DNA from: Hyphochytrium catenoides | Taxonomy: Eukaryota; Sar; Hyphochytriomycetes; Hyphochytriales; Hyphochytriaceae | NCBI GenBank assembly: GCA_900088475.1 | Contig: FLMG01001458.1 | Coordinates: 1-48,173, forward strand | Direction of reading: 5' to 3' | DNA length: 48,173 nucleotides | Shown here: piece by piece, positions 21,254 to 32,296 of the stretch | Numbering within the stretch: the first letter of the stretch is position 1 | How the letters are laid out: each line of letters begins with the position of its first letter | Notes under the pieces: generated by a model | What the model was told of the DNA's origin: nothing | Database searches by the model: none | What the model saw: only the letters and a program-made list of their open reading frames with translations | Program-made: the position numbers and the translations under genes

Positions 21254-24200
21254 TTATAACTCTTCTTTCCTAGTGTCAGTGGTCCCATCTTCGCTCACTC
21301 CTTCCCCTGCTCCCTTCAGCAGCTCCCGCCAGTTAGAGGACATAACATTCTTCAGCAGCGCTCCGGACTCCTTGCTTACTAGAATGACGGGGATACGCAG
21401 TCCTTCCCACACTCGTGGAGGATCCAGAGAGGCAAAATAATCACCATTCTTCTTGTCAGAGCCGGGGCAGCAATGCTGGTCAAATCCGCGCTTGCATTTT
21501 CCATTGTCCATTATCACCACTCCGAGGCCGCCAGCTGCTTGGACGTGCTTGACCTTCGTGACCAAAGGAACCTGCAGACCAAACTGTTTGTAAGCCACGC
21601 CACAGAGAGAGAAGTCGGGGTATCCGAGGAGAAGAAGTTTGACTGGACGAGAGAGTCACAATCTGACATGCCTCAGCTGGGGAACATCAACCCTTAGCAG
21701 TGACATCACAGGGAAAAGGGGCCTAACGTGACCGGAGATGTGTGGCCATCACCATCCCAGAGCACTTAGACCGACAGATAGGTAGATATGAAGAAGACCA
21801 AGGAAACGGACAGCATAAGAAGGATATACAATATCAGCGCCGAGGAAGAGAGAGAGGACCTGTCCACGGTCTACCAAGACAATCCTGTCTTGCACGCTGT
21901 GCCGGTTAGCTAATGGAGCACTTGCATCCAGAGGGTCGGCCAGGACTATTTCTAAGCAAGAAGAGCTTAGATGAGAAATTCCGAGTATGAGATGAAGACC
22001 ACCTCGTATAGAAGTCGATGAAAGACAAAGCAATTCTCTGACCTTCTCAATGATATATGACAGAGAGATGCTGGAAGAGCAACGAGCAGGGAGCTCAGAA
22101 TGATCACTTACCTGCAGTGACATCAAATAGACCAGGACTGAAATGGGCGGCCCAGGCGTCAAGGGGCTGAGTAGAGAGGAAGAAGGGAAGCTTTAGCTGC
22201 TGTTTCATGTCGGATAATGTAGCCACTGGTCCAATGACTGTAGAATCTTCCTGCAAGCGGCGGCGCCCACTATCTGCGTCTAAATGACGAGAGAAGGAGG
22301 CGTGGCCGGCTCCTGCAACATGAGCCACCTCTACAAGGCAAATGTAGAGCAGCACCAGAGGCGAATGTGAGTGTCTATAGTGGGATTAGTGATAGGATAT
22401 ATGTCAAGGGAGAGAGAGAACATTGAGAGACGACGGGCACGCAGCTATGGAGCGGTAATCTTAAGAGGAAGAGGGAAGGCCCCGGAGTCTCTCCAGTTAC
22501 CAAGACCTATAACTTAACGCCCTTACCGTTCTCTGCTGTCTCGTTGGCCGTTGTCACGCGGCCCGTTGACAGGCTCGGCTCTCCTTCAAACTGCTCATTG
22601 ACGGCTAGCACTCTGAACTCATAAGAAGAGGAGGGAAGAAGGTTCTGCATGGAGAAGGATGTGGCTGACCCCTGTGTCCTCGCACTATAGGAGAAATCAA
22701 ACTCCACTCCATGATGCATATACCCAGCCTCTTGCGCTTTTAGCTGTTTTCTCTCTACGACGTAGCCCTTCAGGAGTAGCCCTCCATCATCGACAGGAGG
22801 ATCCCAAAGGAGAGATACAGAATGCGCTGAGATGCCCGTGACTTGAAGGTTGAGAGGGGAAGATGGAGGAGCAACAGGAAGCGTCCAGACGAGCTCTGTT
22901 GGTCCGCTGAGCATTCCTTCCCTGCCATCATACAGCCCTGCAAGAGCGAAGGTATAGGGAGAGTCAGGCTGAAGACCATCCAGCGTGAACTCCACGAGCT
23001 CTTCCCCTTCGTCCAATGAGGAAGAGAGGTGGTTCCACTTGAGCTTGTCTTCTTGCACGTCTGCTATTGGCACCCTGTCGCTCAGCAGGAGCTTCTCGGG
23101 GCCTTCAGAGGAGGCGTAGAAGCGATATGCGTGTGAGGAAGCCTCCCCTGGCTGTTTTGGAATGATGTTCTTCCACTGAAGGGTGACATTCCTCCGTCCC
23201 ACCGCAGTTATTGTGGGGGACAGAGGGGCAGGCAGAGTCAGCTGTCGGATAAGGTACTTCCACCGGTTATCCTCCTGCCAGTCTTTGAATTTTCCCCTTC
23301 TCCCTGTCTTGGAAACAGCTTTCTCTTTGTTCTCTTTCTCTCCTTCGACAAACTGGTCCCAAGAAGTAGGTTCTGGCTTGCGGGACATGAAAGAATCGAA
23401 CCGAGACGCTTCAAGAGCGAGGAGAAGAGGACAGAGAGAGGCATCTACCAAGCACTTCACTCTTAAGGACCGACGGACTTCTGCCATATTGGAGGCGTCA
23501 GCGTAGCAAAACTGAAGCGCCAGCCCTTCCTGTACCTTCGGGCCGGTGAGAGACGCTGACGGAGAGTCCGAGGAAGTATCCGACGAAGACCTGTCCTGCG
23601 AGCCCTCGCTGCTATTGTCCTCATTGGACGGGGCTCCGCTCTCTGTCCCACTCCCGCCTAGACGCAGGGAGAAGCTGCCTCCAGCAGGAACAAAGAGAAA
23701 GTCCCCCGTGGTAAGCCGCCCCTCGAGCAGTGTTGCCTGTGAGAGCCAAGGGAAGCTCCTCATGTCTTTAGCAGAGAGGCTGAAGAGAGAAGGAGGGCTG
23801 TCAACCAAACTTTCGCGAGCTAAACCGGAAAATAACTCCGATAGCTCCTCTGTCTCTCTGTCTCCGCCGCTTCTAAGAAGGAGGAACCGTGTCTCGTTCG
23901 CTCCCAGAGAGCTCACAGCAAGGTCTTTGCCTAGGTTGACGAGGAGAGTGTGTGAGGAGAGAGGGCAAGAAAGTAGACCAGTCGCCTCTCCCTCTTTGCT
24001 CAGATGTATGACCTTAGGAGACCCATTGGCACCCGCACGGGTCAGGTTTAGTCGCTGGAAATAGTCGTTGACAAGCAGAGCAGGGATCTGCAGATGAGGT
24101 GTTAGGTTAGGGCAGAGCTCTGTCAGGGAAAAAGACGAGGCCTTGGAGAAGCTTGCAGACCGCAGACAGTCATTCCAGAGAGATTCTTCGCCTCCAACGT

Positions 24201-24693
24201 TGAAAGCTGTCTGCAGAATTGTCGCTTTCCCTTGAAGCTCATAGTCCATGAAAAACCGCTGAAAGCCTGTTTCTTCCTGACTCCAGCTCGCCTCTAACAC
24301 GTTAAGCAAGGCTCTTGAAGGCTGTCCAGCAGGGTTGGGCTTGAGTCCATTAGCCTTGCGGTACGCTATGAGTTCTTCTCTAGTGTTCAGCAAATGCTGG
24401 GTAAACAGAGCTCGCTCACATGCTGCCCTCTGTTTGGCCTTCTTAGTGTCATCAGCGACTGCATGCAAGGGATCTAAGTATTGGCTAAGGTACGGCGTAG
24501 ACTGACAAGCTGCGACGCTGGTAGAGACCTGACGGTGAATGGCGCTGCTATTGATGATAGCGCTAAAATTCTGCTGGAAGAAGAGAGGATCGATACTCGG
24601 AGAGAAGCTCTCTTCGCTATCGGCGATGCTTCTCTCAGCTTGAGACGCCACAAATGGGCTCAGTAGTACGAGGATTGAGAGAAGAGGACGCAT
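21254..24693 (-). CDS. Secreted multidomain protein: cupin/JmjC-like, two FN3, PA domain
   Basis: Exons 24693-22527, 22330-22112, 21951-21860 and 21571-21254 join in phase to 931 residues. Residues 1-19 are a signal peptide. Residues about 120-345 resemble a cupin_8/JmjC fold: FMDYELQGKATIL near its start, GDFLFVPAGG near 330. However, the usual HxD and distal His metal ligands are missing, so it is probably not an active oxygenase. Two fibronectin type III domains follow (about 486-600 and 606-719). A protease-associated (PA) domain lies at about 790-900, with ADPLDASAPL, IVLVDRG and AAGGLGVVIMDN across three exons. The first join (GAGAACG to the acceptor CTTGTAG) is inferred from matching phase. 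If that intron is retained, the protein stops at 22507 after the FN3 domains, leaving the PA exons without an ATG. It probably acts in the secretory pathway or outside the cell in protein binding. The function is unknown. Confidence 0.7.
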
Positions 24694-25383
24694 GATGCAC
24701 TGGTCCCAGCCCACTATCTAGACCCCTGCCCGGGCATGTAAGGGGATAGATTAGGTCCCTGATAACTCTGCCACGCCCTTGTGACCTGTAAGCGTCCTGC
24801 CGTCCTGATCCCTAGCCAGCTCTGCCACGACGTCTCCGGAGCTCTGAAGCTTTAGCCCTCGCCGTCGTGTCTCTCTTTCTTCACGGAGCTTTGACCTTTC
24901 GGTCAGTTGCAGGCGTCGACGGAAGAATCGCATTTCCAGGAACTTCAAGCTCCAGACAGAGCTGCCCAAATGACCGCAATAGGCCGTATTACTAATAGAA
25001 TATCTATACATTCTGCAAATATCCCATCCATAGAGATATTATATGGAATACTCTTCAGTCCAAATGTCCTCCAGGTGCAGGAAGAGATTTTGTTCCCATA
25101 TGTTCTGATGATCTTTACTGATGAAAGAGTGTTCATTGATAATTTGATGAGCATGAAGGGAGGAGAGACTGTCAAGCAGCCCAGTGAGGAAGAGAGAGAG
25201 ACCGTGGCGAGAGACACTGGGAAGACAGACTGATGGAGATGAAGCAATAATAAGGGTAAATACTCCGTTGGACATACAGCATTTGCCTGGTAGAGTTGGG
25301 GAAGACAGCCAGCAGGTCATCTGGGTCAGATTGTAGGGCAGATTTCTCCCTCGAGCCTTTGACTAACACTCTAGAGAACTAAA
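24694..25383. other. Upstream region of the cupin-FN3-PA gene and acyltransferase 3' UTR
   Basis: About 690 bases between two minus-strand genes. It should contain the promoter of the cupin-FN3-PA gene and the 3' UTR of the acyltransferase. Open frames on both strands here have no family resemblance. Confidence 0.5.
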
Positions 25384-26619
25384 CTAGTCGTTCTTCGATG
25401 AAAGAGGTTCAGTGACAACCTTAAAAGCCTTCTCTCGGAGTTCATCGACATCTGTCCCTGATATCATTGGATGCACTATCAGCCTCGCTGCCTCCTTGCA
25501 TCCAGGCAGCCACAGATCGTCCGGAAGAATGATTGTGATGGGACAGATTTTTGTCTTGTTATCTACAGCCAGCTTGAAAGCGCCGTTCTTGAACTTGAGG
25601 ACCTCCTTTCTGCTTCTGGTGCCCTGCATAACCACAATGTGAGCAAAATCCTCACCCGCACCCGGTCCACAGAATGGAGGAGAGAGCGAGGTGGAAGGAG
25701 TGGAAGACGGTGGTCTACAAAGCCCGCAAACAAAAGAAATTTACAACGCTGGAGAAGGCGACACCAAACAGAACGAGCCCAGACCTGCGGAAAGATGGCG
25801 ATGCCGATATCGTTGTCCAGCCTGTCTTTGCAGAGTCGATAAAGCTCTTTCTTGCTGACTTCGTTGGTCCTTTTGATAGGTACATACTTTGCCAGCTTCA
25901 TGAGCCAGCCTACTCCAGGCGCGAGGAAGACTGTGTCCTTAGAAACCCATGCGAACTCTCTTTCAATAAAGTAGAATGCTGCAACATCCATCATGGACTG
26001 GAGGAGAGTACATGAGACAGGGTATGAGGCACGGAGCAATAGGTAATATTATTATCAGTAGGCGGAAGAAGACACATGGGTGGTCTTACCTGGTGATTCG
26101 CCACATAGATAATCCTATTTAGCAAGCGAACCGGCAAAAAAGCAGGATACAAAGCGCGAAGAGCAGGCAGTGGGACAACGCGATGTCAAGAAGGTACAGA
26201 TTGCCCTAATAAAGCCTCTCCCTTACCCTTCACTCTTCTTCGGTAAGTTCTCTGCCCCCTCAACGATGGGCCTCTTATGGAAAAGCAGGTAGTTGAACTT
26301 GGCATTGCCTGTGCAAGACTGGGCCGCCCTTTGCCGTGTGGTCTCCTCGTCGGAGAAGGGCATCAGGGCTGCTATCCAAAGAAAGTCCCAGAGGCCGTAA
26401 AGAATCCATGCAAGACCGTACGCAGCCACTCTCCAGCCGTTGATCTTAGCAAAATTCTTCCGTTCCTAATATGTATCGACCTTGTCAAAGGCAGCAAAGG
26501 ATAGGTTCGCAGACATCCGCTGTATTTACCTGCAGGTAGATGACCAGAGGAAAGCCAATGAAGGTCGCAAAGAAGAATATTGTCCCTAGAGCTACGAGGA
26601 TTAGCTTCATGGTGCTCAT
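25384..26619 (-). CDS. 1-acylglycerol-3-phosphate acyltransferase (PlsC family)
   Basis: Five exons (26619-26530, 26444-26227, 26114-26090, 25997-25785, 25623-25384) join in phase to 261 residues. The enzyme class moves an acyl group from acyl-CoA to lysophosphatidic acid, giving phosphatidic acid at the ER membrane. One or two hydrophobic helices occupy the first 60 residues. Block I is NHQSMMD (residues 109-115), with catalytic His110 and Asp115 split between two exons. Then come GWLMKLAKYVPIKRTN and block III FPQGTRS (180-186), followed by FKNGAFKLA and CPITII. Block III normally reads FPEGTRS. Here Gln182 replaces Glu and is encoded by the CAG at the exon end. The 25-base third exon is very short. 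The gene is divergent from the ABCG transporter gene. The PlsC family is certain; the exact acceptor is inferred from length and similarity to eukaryotic LPAATs. Confidence 0.9.
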
Positions 26620-27592
26620 CTTTCCTTCAGAGAGTTATGCAGTGAAAGTCAAGTGGTTGACAGTCCAGGTTTGAACAATCACTGATCAGGGAAGAGACCT
26701 CAGATTGGCTGTTTCCACTCTGGCACCTCAGGGATAAGAGGCCCAATAAGCTCGGATAAGCCTCAAAACTATGCGCCGATCCTCTCCCTTCGCCAGTAAC
26801 TTGTTTCGCTCAACCGAGCCCTCGGTATCGGCCGTAACGACGTACGGAGGTATCTGCGGGTAGGAGAAGAGAGAGAGAGAGAGGAAGAGTTGAAGGAAGG
26901 CGCTGTCGGGATGCAGTTGCGACAGTGCGGAGACCAGCCTTGTGCGATGTGAAGACGAGGCTGAGGATGATGATGGCCGGCTGGTCATCGCCGACGATAC
27001 TTTGGACGACTGGGGATAAGTTCTGAAGATCAGTATCACGGACAGAGGCTGCCATTATCCTAGATAAGCCCAATTATCAAGGTATGAATCCTAAATAACT
27101 CTGGCCTTTCTGGTTTTTACCGATGACCCTATCGTTTAGCTGATAACTAGCGGTTTAGTTATGAACATCGGTTCTTCAGAACTGATCTTTAGCTGATCCC
27201 TAACCTAAGCCGCCTGCGGGGGCTTATTAGGTCCTCTTGTTTGTTCTATCCTAATCGTTCTCCTCCTCTGGGGACTGGTAATATTCTTGCTGAAACTGAC
27301 CGGCGCTGATCGCCATGCGAAGCTCCCAATTTCCCGATAGTCTGTCTCTGTTATCATGAGGTCGGCTCTATGGATCCAAGCTCCTCAGCAATGCCGATGA
27401 AAAGAGGTAAGAGACGTGGCATATCTGAGAGTGAAGGTCTGCAGACTCACGTCAGGTTGGTCTATGGAATCTGAAACAGTCGCCAAAGAGGCTTTGACGG
27501 GGAGTTAGGATGATACCATAGGTTTCTTGCTTGCTTCTTTGTCGACAACGGCAACCATTCGCCTAGTTGGGAGCCTGGTATCGTCGTTCAGG
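26620..27592. other. Divergent intergenic region with a possible small exon
   Basis: About 970 bases between the acyltransferase (-) and ABCG (+) start codons, expected to hold both promoters. On the minus strand 26853-26728 is an open 41-codon stretch, preceded by a textbook acceptor (a long CT tract then CCGCAG) and ending in a stop. It may be the last exon of a small gene. Without splicing, an ATG at 26988 gives 86 residues. I recognise no family in either form. Confidence 0.4.
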
Positions 27593-30289
27593 ATGGGTTC
27601 TATCCAGCTCGCTGTGTTCCCCAATGGCTACACTTGTCCCGTCAGCGTTGACGCAACAGGACGGGAAGTTGCCACTGTTACCGAAGAAACAGATGCGCAG
27701 CGCATCATCTTCGCCGTGGTGGTTGCTGTCTATCTAGGGATCCCGCTAACTTTGTTCCTGGCCCTGGTCGTGCTGGGCTGCTTTAGAGACCGAGCCCTAT
27801 TGCGCTTTAAGAGCCAAGGTTTGTACTTTCTCCTGTCTTCAGTCTGCATGTTCATCAAGAAGCTGATCCCTTTTCAACAGCTGACGAAGCGTCGAAGGTG
27901 GACACTCCTGCAGACCTCTCCAGCGGGGCAGGACTTGCCATCTATCCTGTCTTTCTCTCCTTTAGCGGGGTGCGCTACGAAGTTATCTCGCGCGGGACCG
28001 GAGAGCCATTAGAGCTATTGAAGGGAATCTCAGCGTACTTTGCCCCTGGGACAATGTCCGCCATAATGGGGCCTTCTGGCTGTGGGAAGAGCACCTTATT
28101 GGATGTCCTTTCAAATAGAAAGACAACCGGGACAGTCTATGGGAGCATAATGGCCAACGGGAAGGTCGTGGACTGGAGCTTGTTTAAGCAGGCGATGGGC
28201 TACGTGCAGCAAAGCGATTGTCTCCTTCCTCGCCTGACGGTCCGGGAGACACTTACGTACATTGCAGACTTCACTCTGTCTGCCAGCTTAACCTTGGGTC
28301 AAAGGAAAGAGCGTGTGGACTTGATTATCTCACTCCTAGGCCTGCAGGACCAGGCAGACATGCGAATAGGAGAAAGTGGTGCCAGCGGTGCGCTTTCAGG
28401 CGGACAGAAGAGACGACTAACGATCGGCACAGAACTTATCGCGCTTCCCAGTGTTCTCTTCCTGGACGAGCCAACTAGCGGCCTTGATGCTTATGGATCC
28501 TTGCAGGTCTGACATCCTCCTCTCCTTACCTTTCACAGCCCTTCTGAAGTCATTTACTGTGCATTCCTAGCCCGTCACCGCTTCTCCACTTTGTACGCTG
28601 CGTTTGACGCCTACGGTTCTAAGTTTAGTCTGTGTCATCCATGTTCTGAGTCATCTGCCCTAGCCGTGAGCTCTGCAATGTGACTTACATCTCTCTAACC
28701 CCCTGCAGGTTGTTAAGGTGCTTAAGGATCTAACTGCCAAGGGCCATACGGTCGTGCTGACCATCCACCAGCCCAGGGCTGACATCTTCAGCCAGTTTGA
28801 CCAGCTGCTCTTACTGAAATCAGGGGAAACGATGTACTTTGGGCCCACCAAGAGTATCACCTCCTATTTTTCTGCCATTGGACTTAGAGCCGCATTAGGG
28901 CAAAATCCTGCAGAGTTCATAGTTGATCTCACTCATGACGCACCTGAGGACGGTGAGGACCTGATAGAGTTGGACGAGGAAGCAGCAACTGGTCATGATA
29001 TTGGTGCAGACGGTGCTAACTTTCAGGAAGGAGGGGTCGAGGTTCTTCCGGATGCCACTCATGGGCAGCGTGAACGAGCTGAAGGGGAGAGAGTTCCCAC
29101 CCGGGTGCACGTAGGTACGGCCGTGCTAGTCGAAAAGTATGCGACCAGCCAGGACTTTGCACAAACGGCCAAGACTTTGGATCTTATTGCGTATGGAAGC
29201 TATACGGAGGGATTTGGACCGCCACTAGAGCAGAAATTCTCCTCCGAAGATCGCTACTTCAGCTCTCCCTTCCGTCAGATCTTCATACTGACCCACAGAG
29301 CACTGCTAAATGATAGCCGCACACCTTCGGTCCTCTCGTCTTTCATTCTGGGCGGCGTGACCTTCCTTTTCTATGGCCTGCTTTATGTTAACGTTCCCAG
29401 CCCACAGCAGGGCACTCGGGAGGGATTGGCAGATTCAATCGTCACTTGGCAGTCTCGTGTGGGCATTATCTATCAGACGCTAGCGGCGATAATCTTTGCA
29501 GAGCAATCTATGGTCAGCCAAGTGTACTTTGAGAAGGCGCTGTTCTTTAGGGAGCATTTTAACGGAACGTACGGCAGCTTTCCCTTCCACGTGGCGTGGG
29601 GCACGAGGCTGATGTTTATGGCGATAGTCAAGGGCTTGCTGTATACACCGATCTTCTATTTCCTCTCCCAGTTTGTGAAGGAGGCGGAGCCATTCTTCCT
29701 CTATATGATTATCATGATCCTCTGCTCAGCCGTGGGAAGCTCCATTGCTCTCCTTTGTGCCTGCGCTAGCTCCTCATTCCGCCTTGCGTCCGCTATCTTC
29801 ACTCTTGCAGGAGGTCTTGCGAACTCTCTGTCTGGATACTTTCTTTCTCCCGCCCTCATTCCTCCCTGGTTCATCTGGTTGTACTATGTGAACTATTTCA
29901 AGTACGCCTTAGAAGGCGCGTACACCTCGCAGATCGGTGACGCCAAGCTCTACGATGAGGTCCCGGTGCTGGGCAACATTGTGCAAGTGAACGGATACTT
30001 CAACAAGTACACCAACATCCTCGTGCTTCTCTTCTTTCCGGCTCTCTTCCATCTCGCGGCCTTTGCCGCGACGTATCGTGTAACACATAGAAACGACGTC
30101 AAGTACGTGGCCTTGGAGCACAGTGAGGCCATGGCTAGGAGTAGGGTGAGCTCGGAAGCCTCAGTCAACGGAGCCGCTGCGGAGAAGCAAGAGGAGTACC
30201 GACATCTAGAAAGAGCATCCCGTCTTGGAGTGCCGTCAGACGTACAGCAGGTGGTTATGACTGGCGCTCGGTATATTAGCTCCAAGTAA
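27593..30289 (+). CDS. ABCG-type ABC transporter (half transporter with N-terminal anchor)
   Basis: Exons 27593-27818, 27881-28506 and 28709-30289 join in phase to 810 residues. The order is nucleotide-binding domain, then membrane domain, as in ABCG (WBC) proteins, which export lipids, sterols or drugs. Walker A is GPSGCGKST (139-147), the signature is LSGGQKRR (247-254), and Walker B is LFLDEP with D271 and E272. The switch His is H304 in TIHQPRAD. After an acidic linker (about 355-410), about six membrane helices of the ABC2 type run to residue 760. Before the NBD there is an extra hydrophobic helix (about 45-70) and a short region with one Cys. This resembles plant ABCG24/28-like transporters with an extracellular N-terminal part. 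Further upstream exons are possible, because the frame is open above the ATG and an acceptor-like GTTCAG precedes it. It should work as a dimer. The substrate is unknown. Confidence 0.9.
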
Positions 30290-30527
30290 ATCATGAGCTA
30301 TGCGCGTGCTGACATCCTGAAGGTTCTCTCTTCGCCAATAGGGCCAATCCACAGGCAATAGCACAGGCCATAGCTATAACCTTCTACTCTGGCCCCTCTT
30401 TGCAGTCCGCATACCTAGTCCTCTCTTCTTTATCTCACAGCTGGCCTAGCTCAGAGTTCGTCTAAATAGATAACTTAGTCTCTCCACCAAGATGTGTGCT
30501 CTCCTTCCCTCCCTCTCTCGCCTCTTT

Positions 30528-31570
30528 CTAGCGTCTACTGTTCGCTGAGTCTTGATGCATCACTTCCACAATTCGGGCGTGTAGCGCCTTGTGTCTTTCC
30601 TCCGCAAGATCCATACACCGTTCTAACTTCTTCTTGGTAAGAGCGCCACCACCGCTCTTCTCAACTGCACAGAGCTGCGGAGCACATAGAAAGACAGGCG
30701 ATCCGGAAGGTTAGCCCAACGATAATTCTCCGCACGAGAGACACGGAGTGGGGAGGCAGGAAAGAGAACCAAGACCCACAGATGGGACTACAGGCTCAAA
30801 ATATTGACTGGTTGTCGAAGGATATGTACCACTGAGCAACTACATGGAGACAGAGGAGCAAGAAGAAAGTCTGTTACTGGGAGAGAAGCACCTCACCATC
30901 CCTGGTCCTGTGACCGCGATGGTGACCGTTCCTTCACTAAGCCCTTCCTCCTCGTCTGAAGGATCCGCCACAAGCACACCATCCACAAGGACGAAACTTA
31001 GAGACAATGGCAATGCGCCTACGGTGAGCTTCCTCGTGGGGCCTGCGCAGTAACATAATACCGGTAAGGTCGAGAGAAAGCCCGGGGCCAGGTCAGGACA
31101 GGATAGAACTAGCAGGAGGCAAACTGATAAGAACTGTGGTAAGCACGAGAGAGGAAAAGGGACAGAAGTAGAGAACGGACGTTAAAGAGAGAGGGGTCGA
31201 GAAGGAACGAGCGGGAACTTGCGACCTTCAACTAGGACGACCTCTCTGGTAGGCTCCAGCACTTTATAGGCTGGGAGTTTAAGGTCTAGTATGGCTGATA
31301 CTGCTGCCGCGAGGGCAGCATCCGTCACATTCCCATCATAATCAAGACAGACGAGATCAAGACGGATCATCCACGCGCTACGGCCTTCTTCTATAGACAG
31401 TTCCTCCAACTGAATAGCCTTCGACCTATGGGGTTTAGCGAGCTAATAAGCAAATCTGATGGAGTTACGGCCGGAACAGGGACACAGAAAGGGAGCAAGG
31501 GGAGCAGCCCATCGAAGCTTGCAGGGGAGAGTAGGACGAGTGCGGCAGACAGGAGAGAGGGAGGGAGACA

Positions 31571-31619
<49 letters not shown>

Positions 31620-32296
31620 CGAGAGAGCCAGACGTGACATTACCGTAGGAGAATCTGGGTGATAAAGCTTCCTAACGCTACAGCTCGGTCGCTCTGACGA
31701 CCGATAGAGAACTTTGGGGAACAGAGGGGCGACAGAAGCACCTGGACGTCTAAGGGTAGCGAGACATGGATAAGATCAGAGCGAAGTTGCACGCAGAAAG
31801 CAGATAGACCCGTCCAATAGTTAAGCCTAGGGCTACAATGAGAGCAGGGAGGACTAGCTCCCTTGAGGAACTGGAGCAGCCAAGCTTTGCAGAGCGCAAA
31901 TTAAGTAACGAGATAAAGAACACAAAGGATGGCGCAGCAGGAAATGAAGCGGTCCCAGATGAAGGTGCTCGACAGTACCGAGCTCTCCATTTCTAGGCGT
32001 CTTCTCCGCTGGGTGTCCGATCTCCAGTTTGATTCCAGCGAGAACGGAAGTCCTTCCAATGCGGACCAGAGCAGAGCCTGGCGATGATGAGATGATGCCT
32101 GCGATGCATAGCAATGCCCGGATTCAGCCTCAGACTGACAAGCACGCTTTAAGACACAAGCCCTGTTACCTCTAGAGACTGTGGTGGGCCTGACCTGGTC
32201 CAGACCTCGACCGTCCGGCCGTACATCTTTCTCAATAAACTTTTGATAAAATTCTAGGGGATGGAGCTTGCGAAACGCTTCTACCTGTTGCTCCAT
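30528..32296 (-). CDS. EXOSC8: Exosome complex subunit RRP43 (EXOSC8)
   Basis: Six exons (32296-32170, 32098-31979, 31749-31644, 31425-31226, 31042-30897, 30674-30528) join in phase to 281 residues, close to the 276 of human EXOSC8. It is an RNase PH-like ring subunit of the nine-subunit exosome core, which guides 3' to 5' RNA decay and processing in nucleus and cytoplasm. Marks of the family are LEFYQKFIEKDVRPDGR at the N-terminus, SALVRIG in the first strand, LLSPLCSPKF, the highly conserved VCLDYDGN, and a C-terminal ALTKKKLERCMDLAEERH helix. Phosphorolytic residues are not expected in eukaryotic ring subunits. The ATG at 32296 is the first in frame; the open frame above it has none. Intron 3 holds a CT repeat on the sense strand. 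The gene is divergent from the AKAP17A-like gene. Confidence 0.93.
31573..31616. repeat. (GA)n microsatellite in EXOSC8 intron 3
   Basis: A pure GA run on the plus strand, which is CT on the sense strand of EXOSC8, within the intron between 31643 and 31426. It mirrors the placement of the CT run in the beta-amylase intron. Confidence 0.9.
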
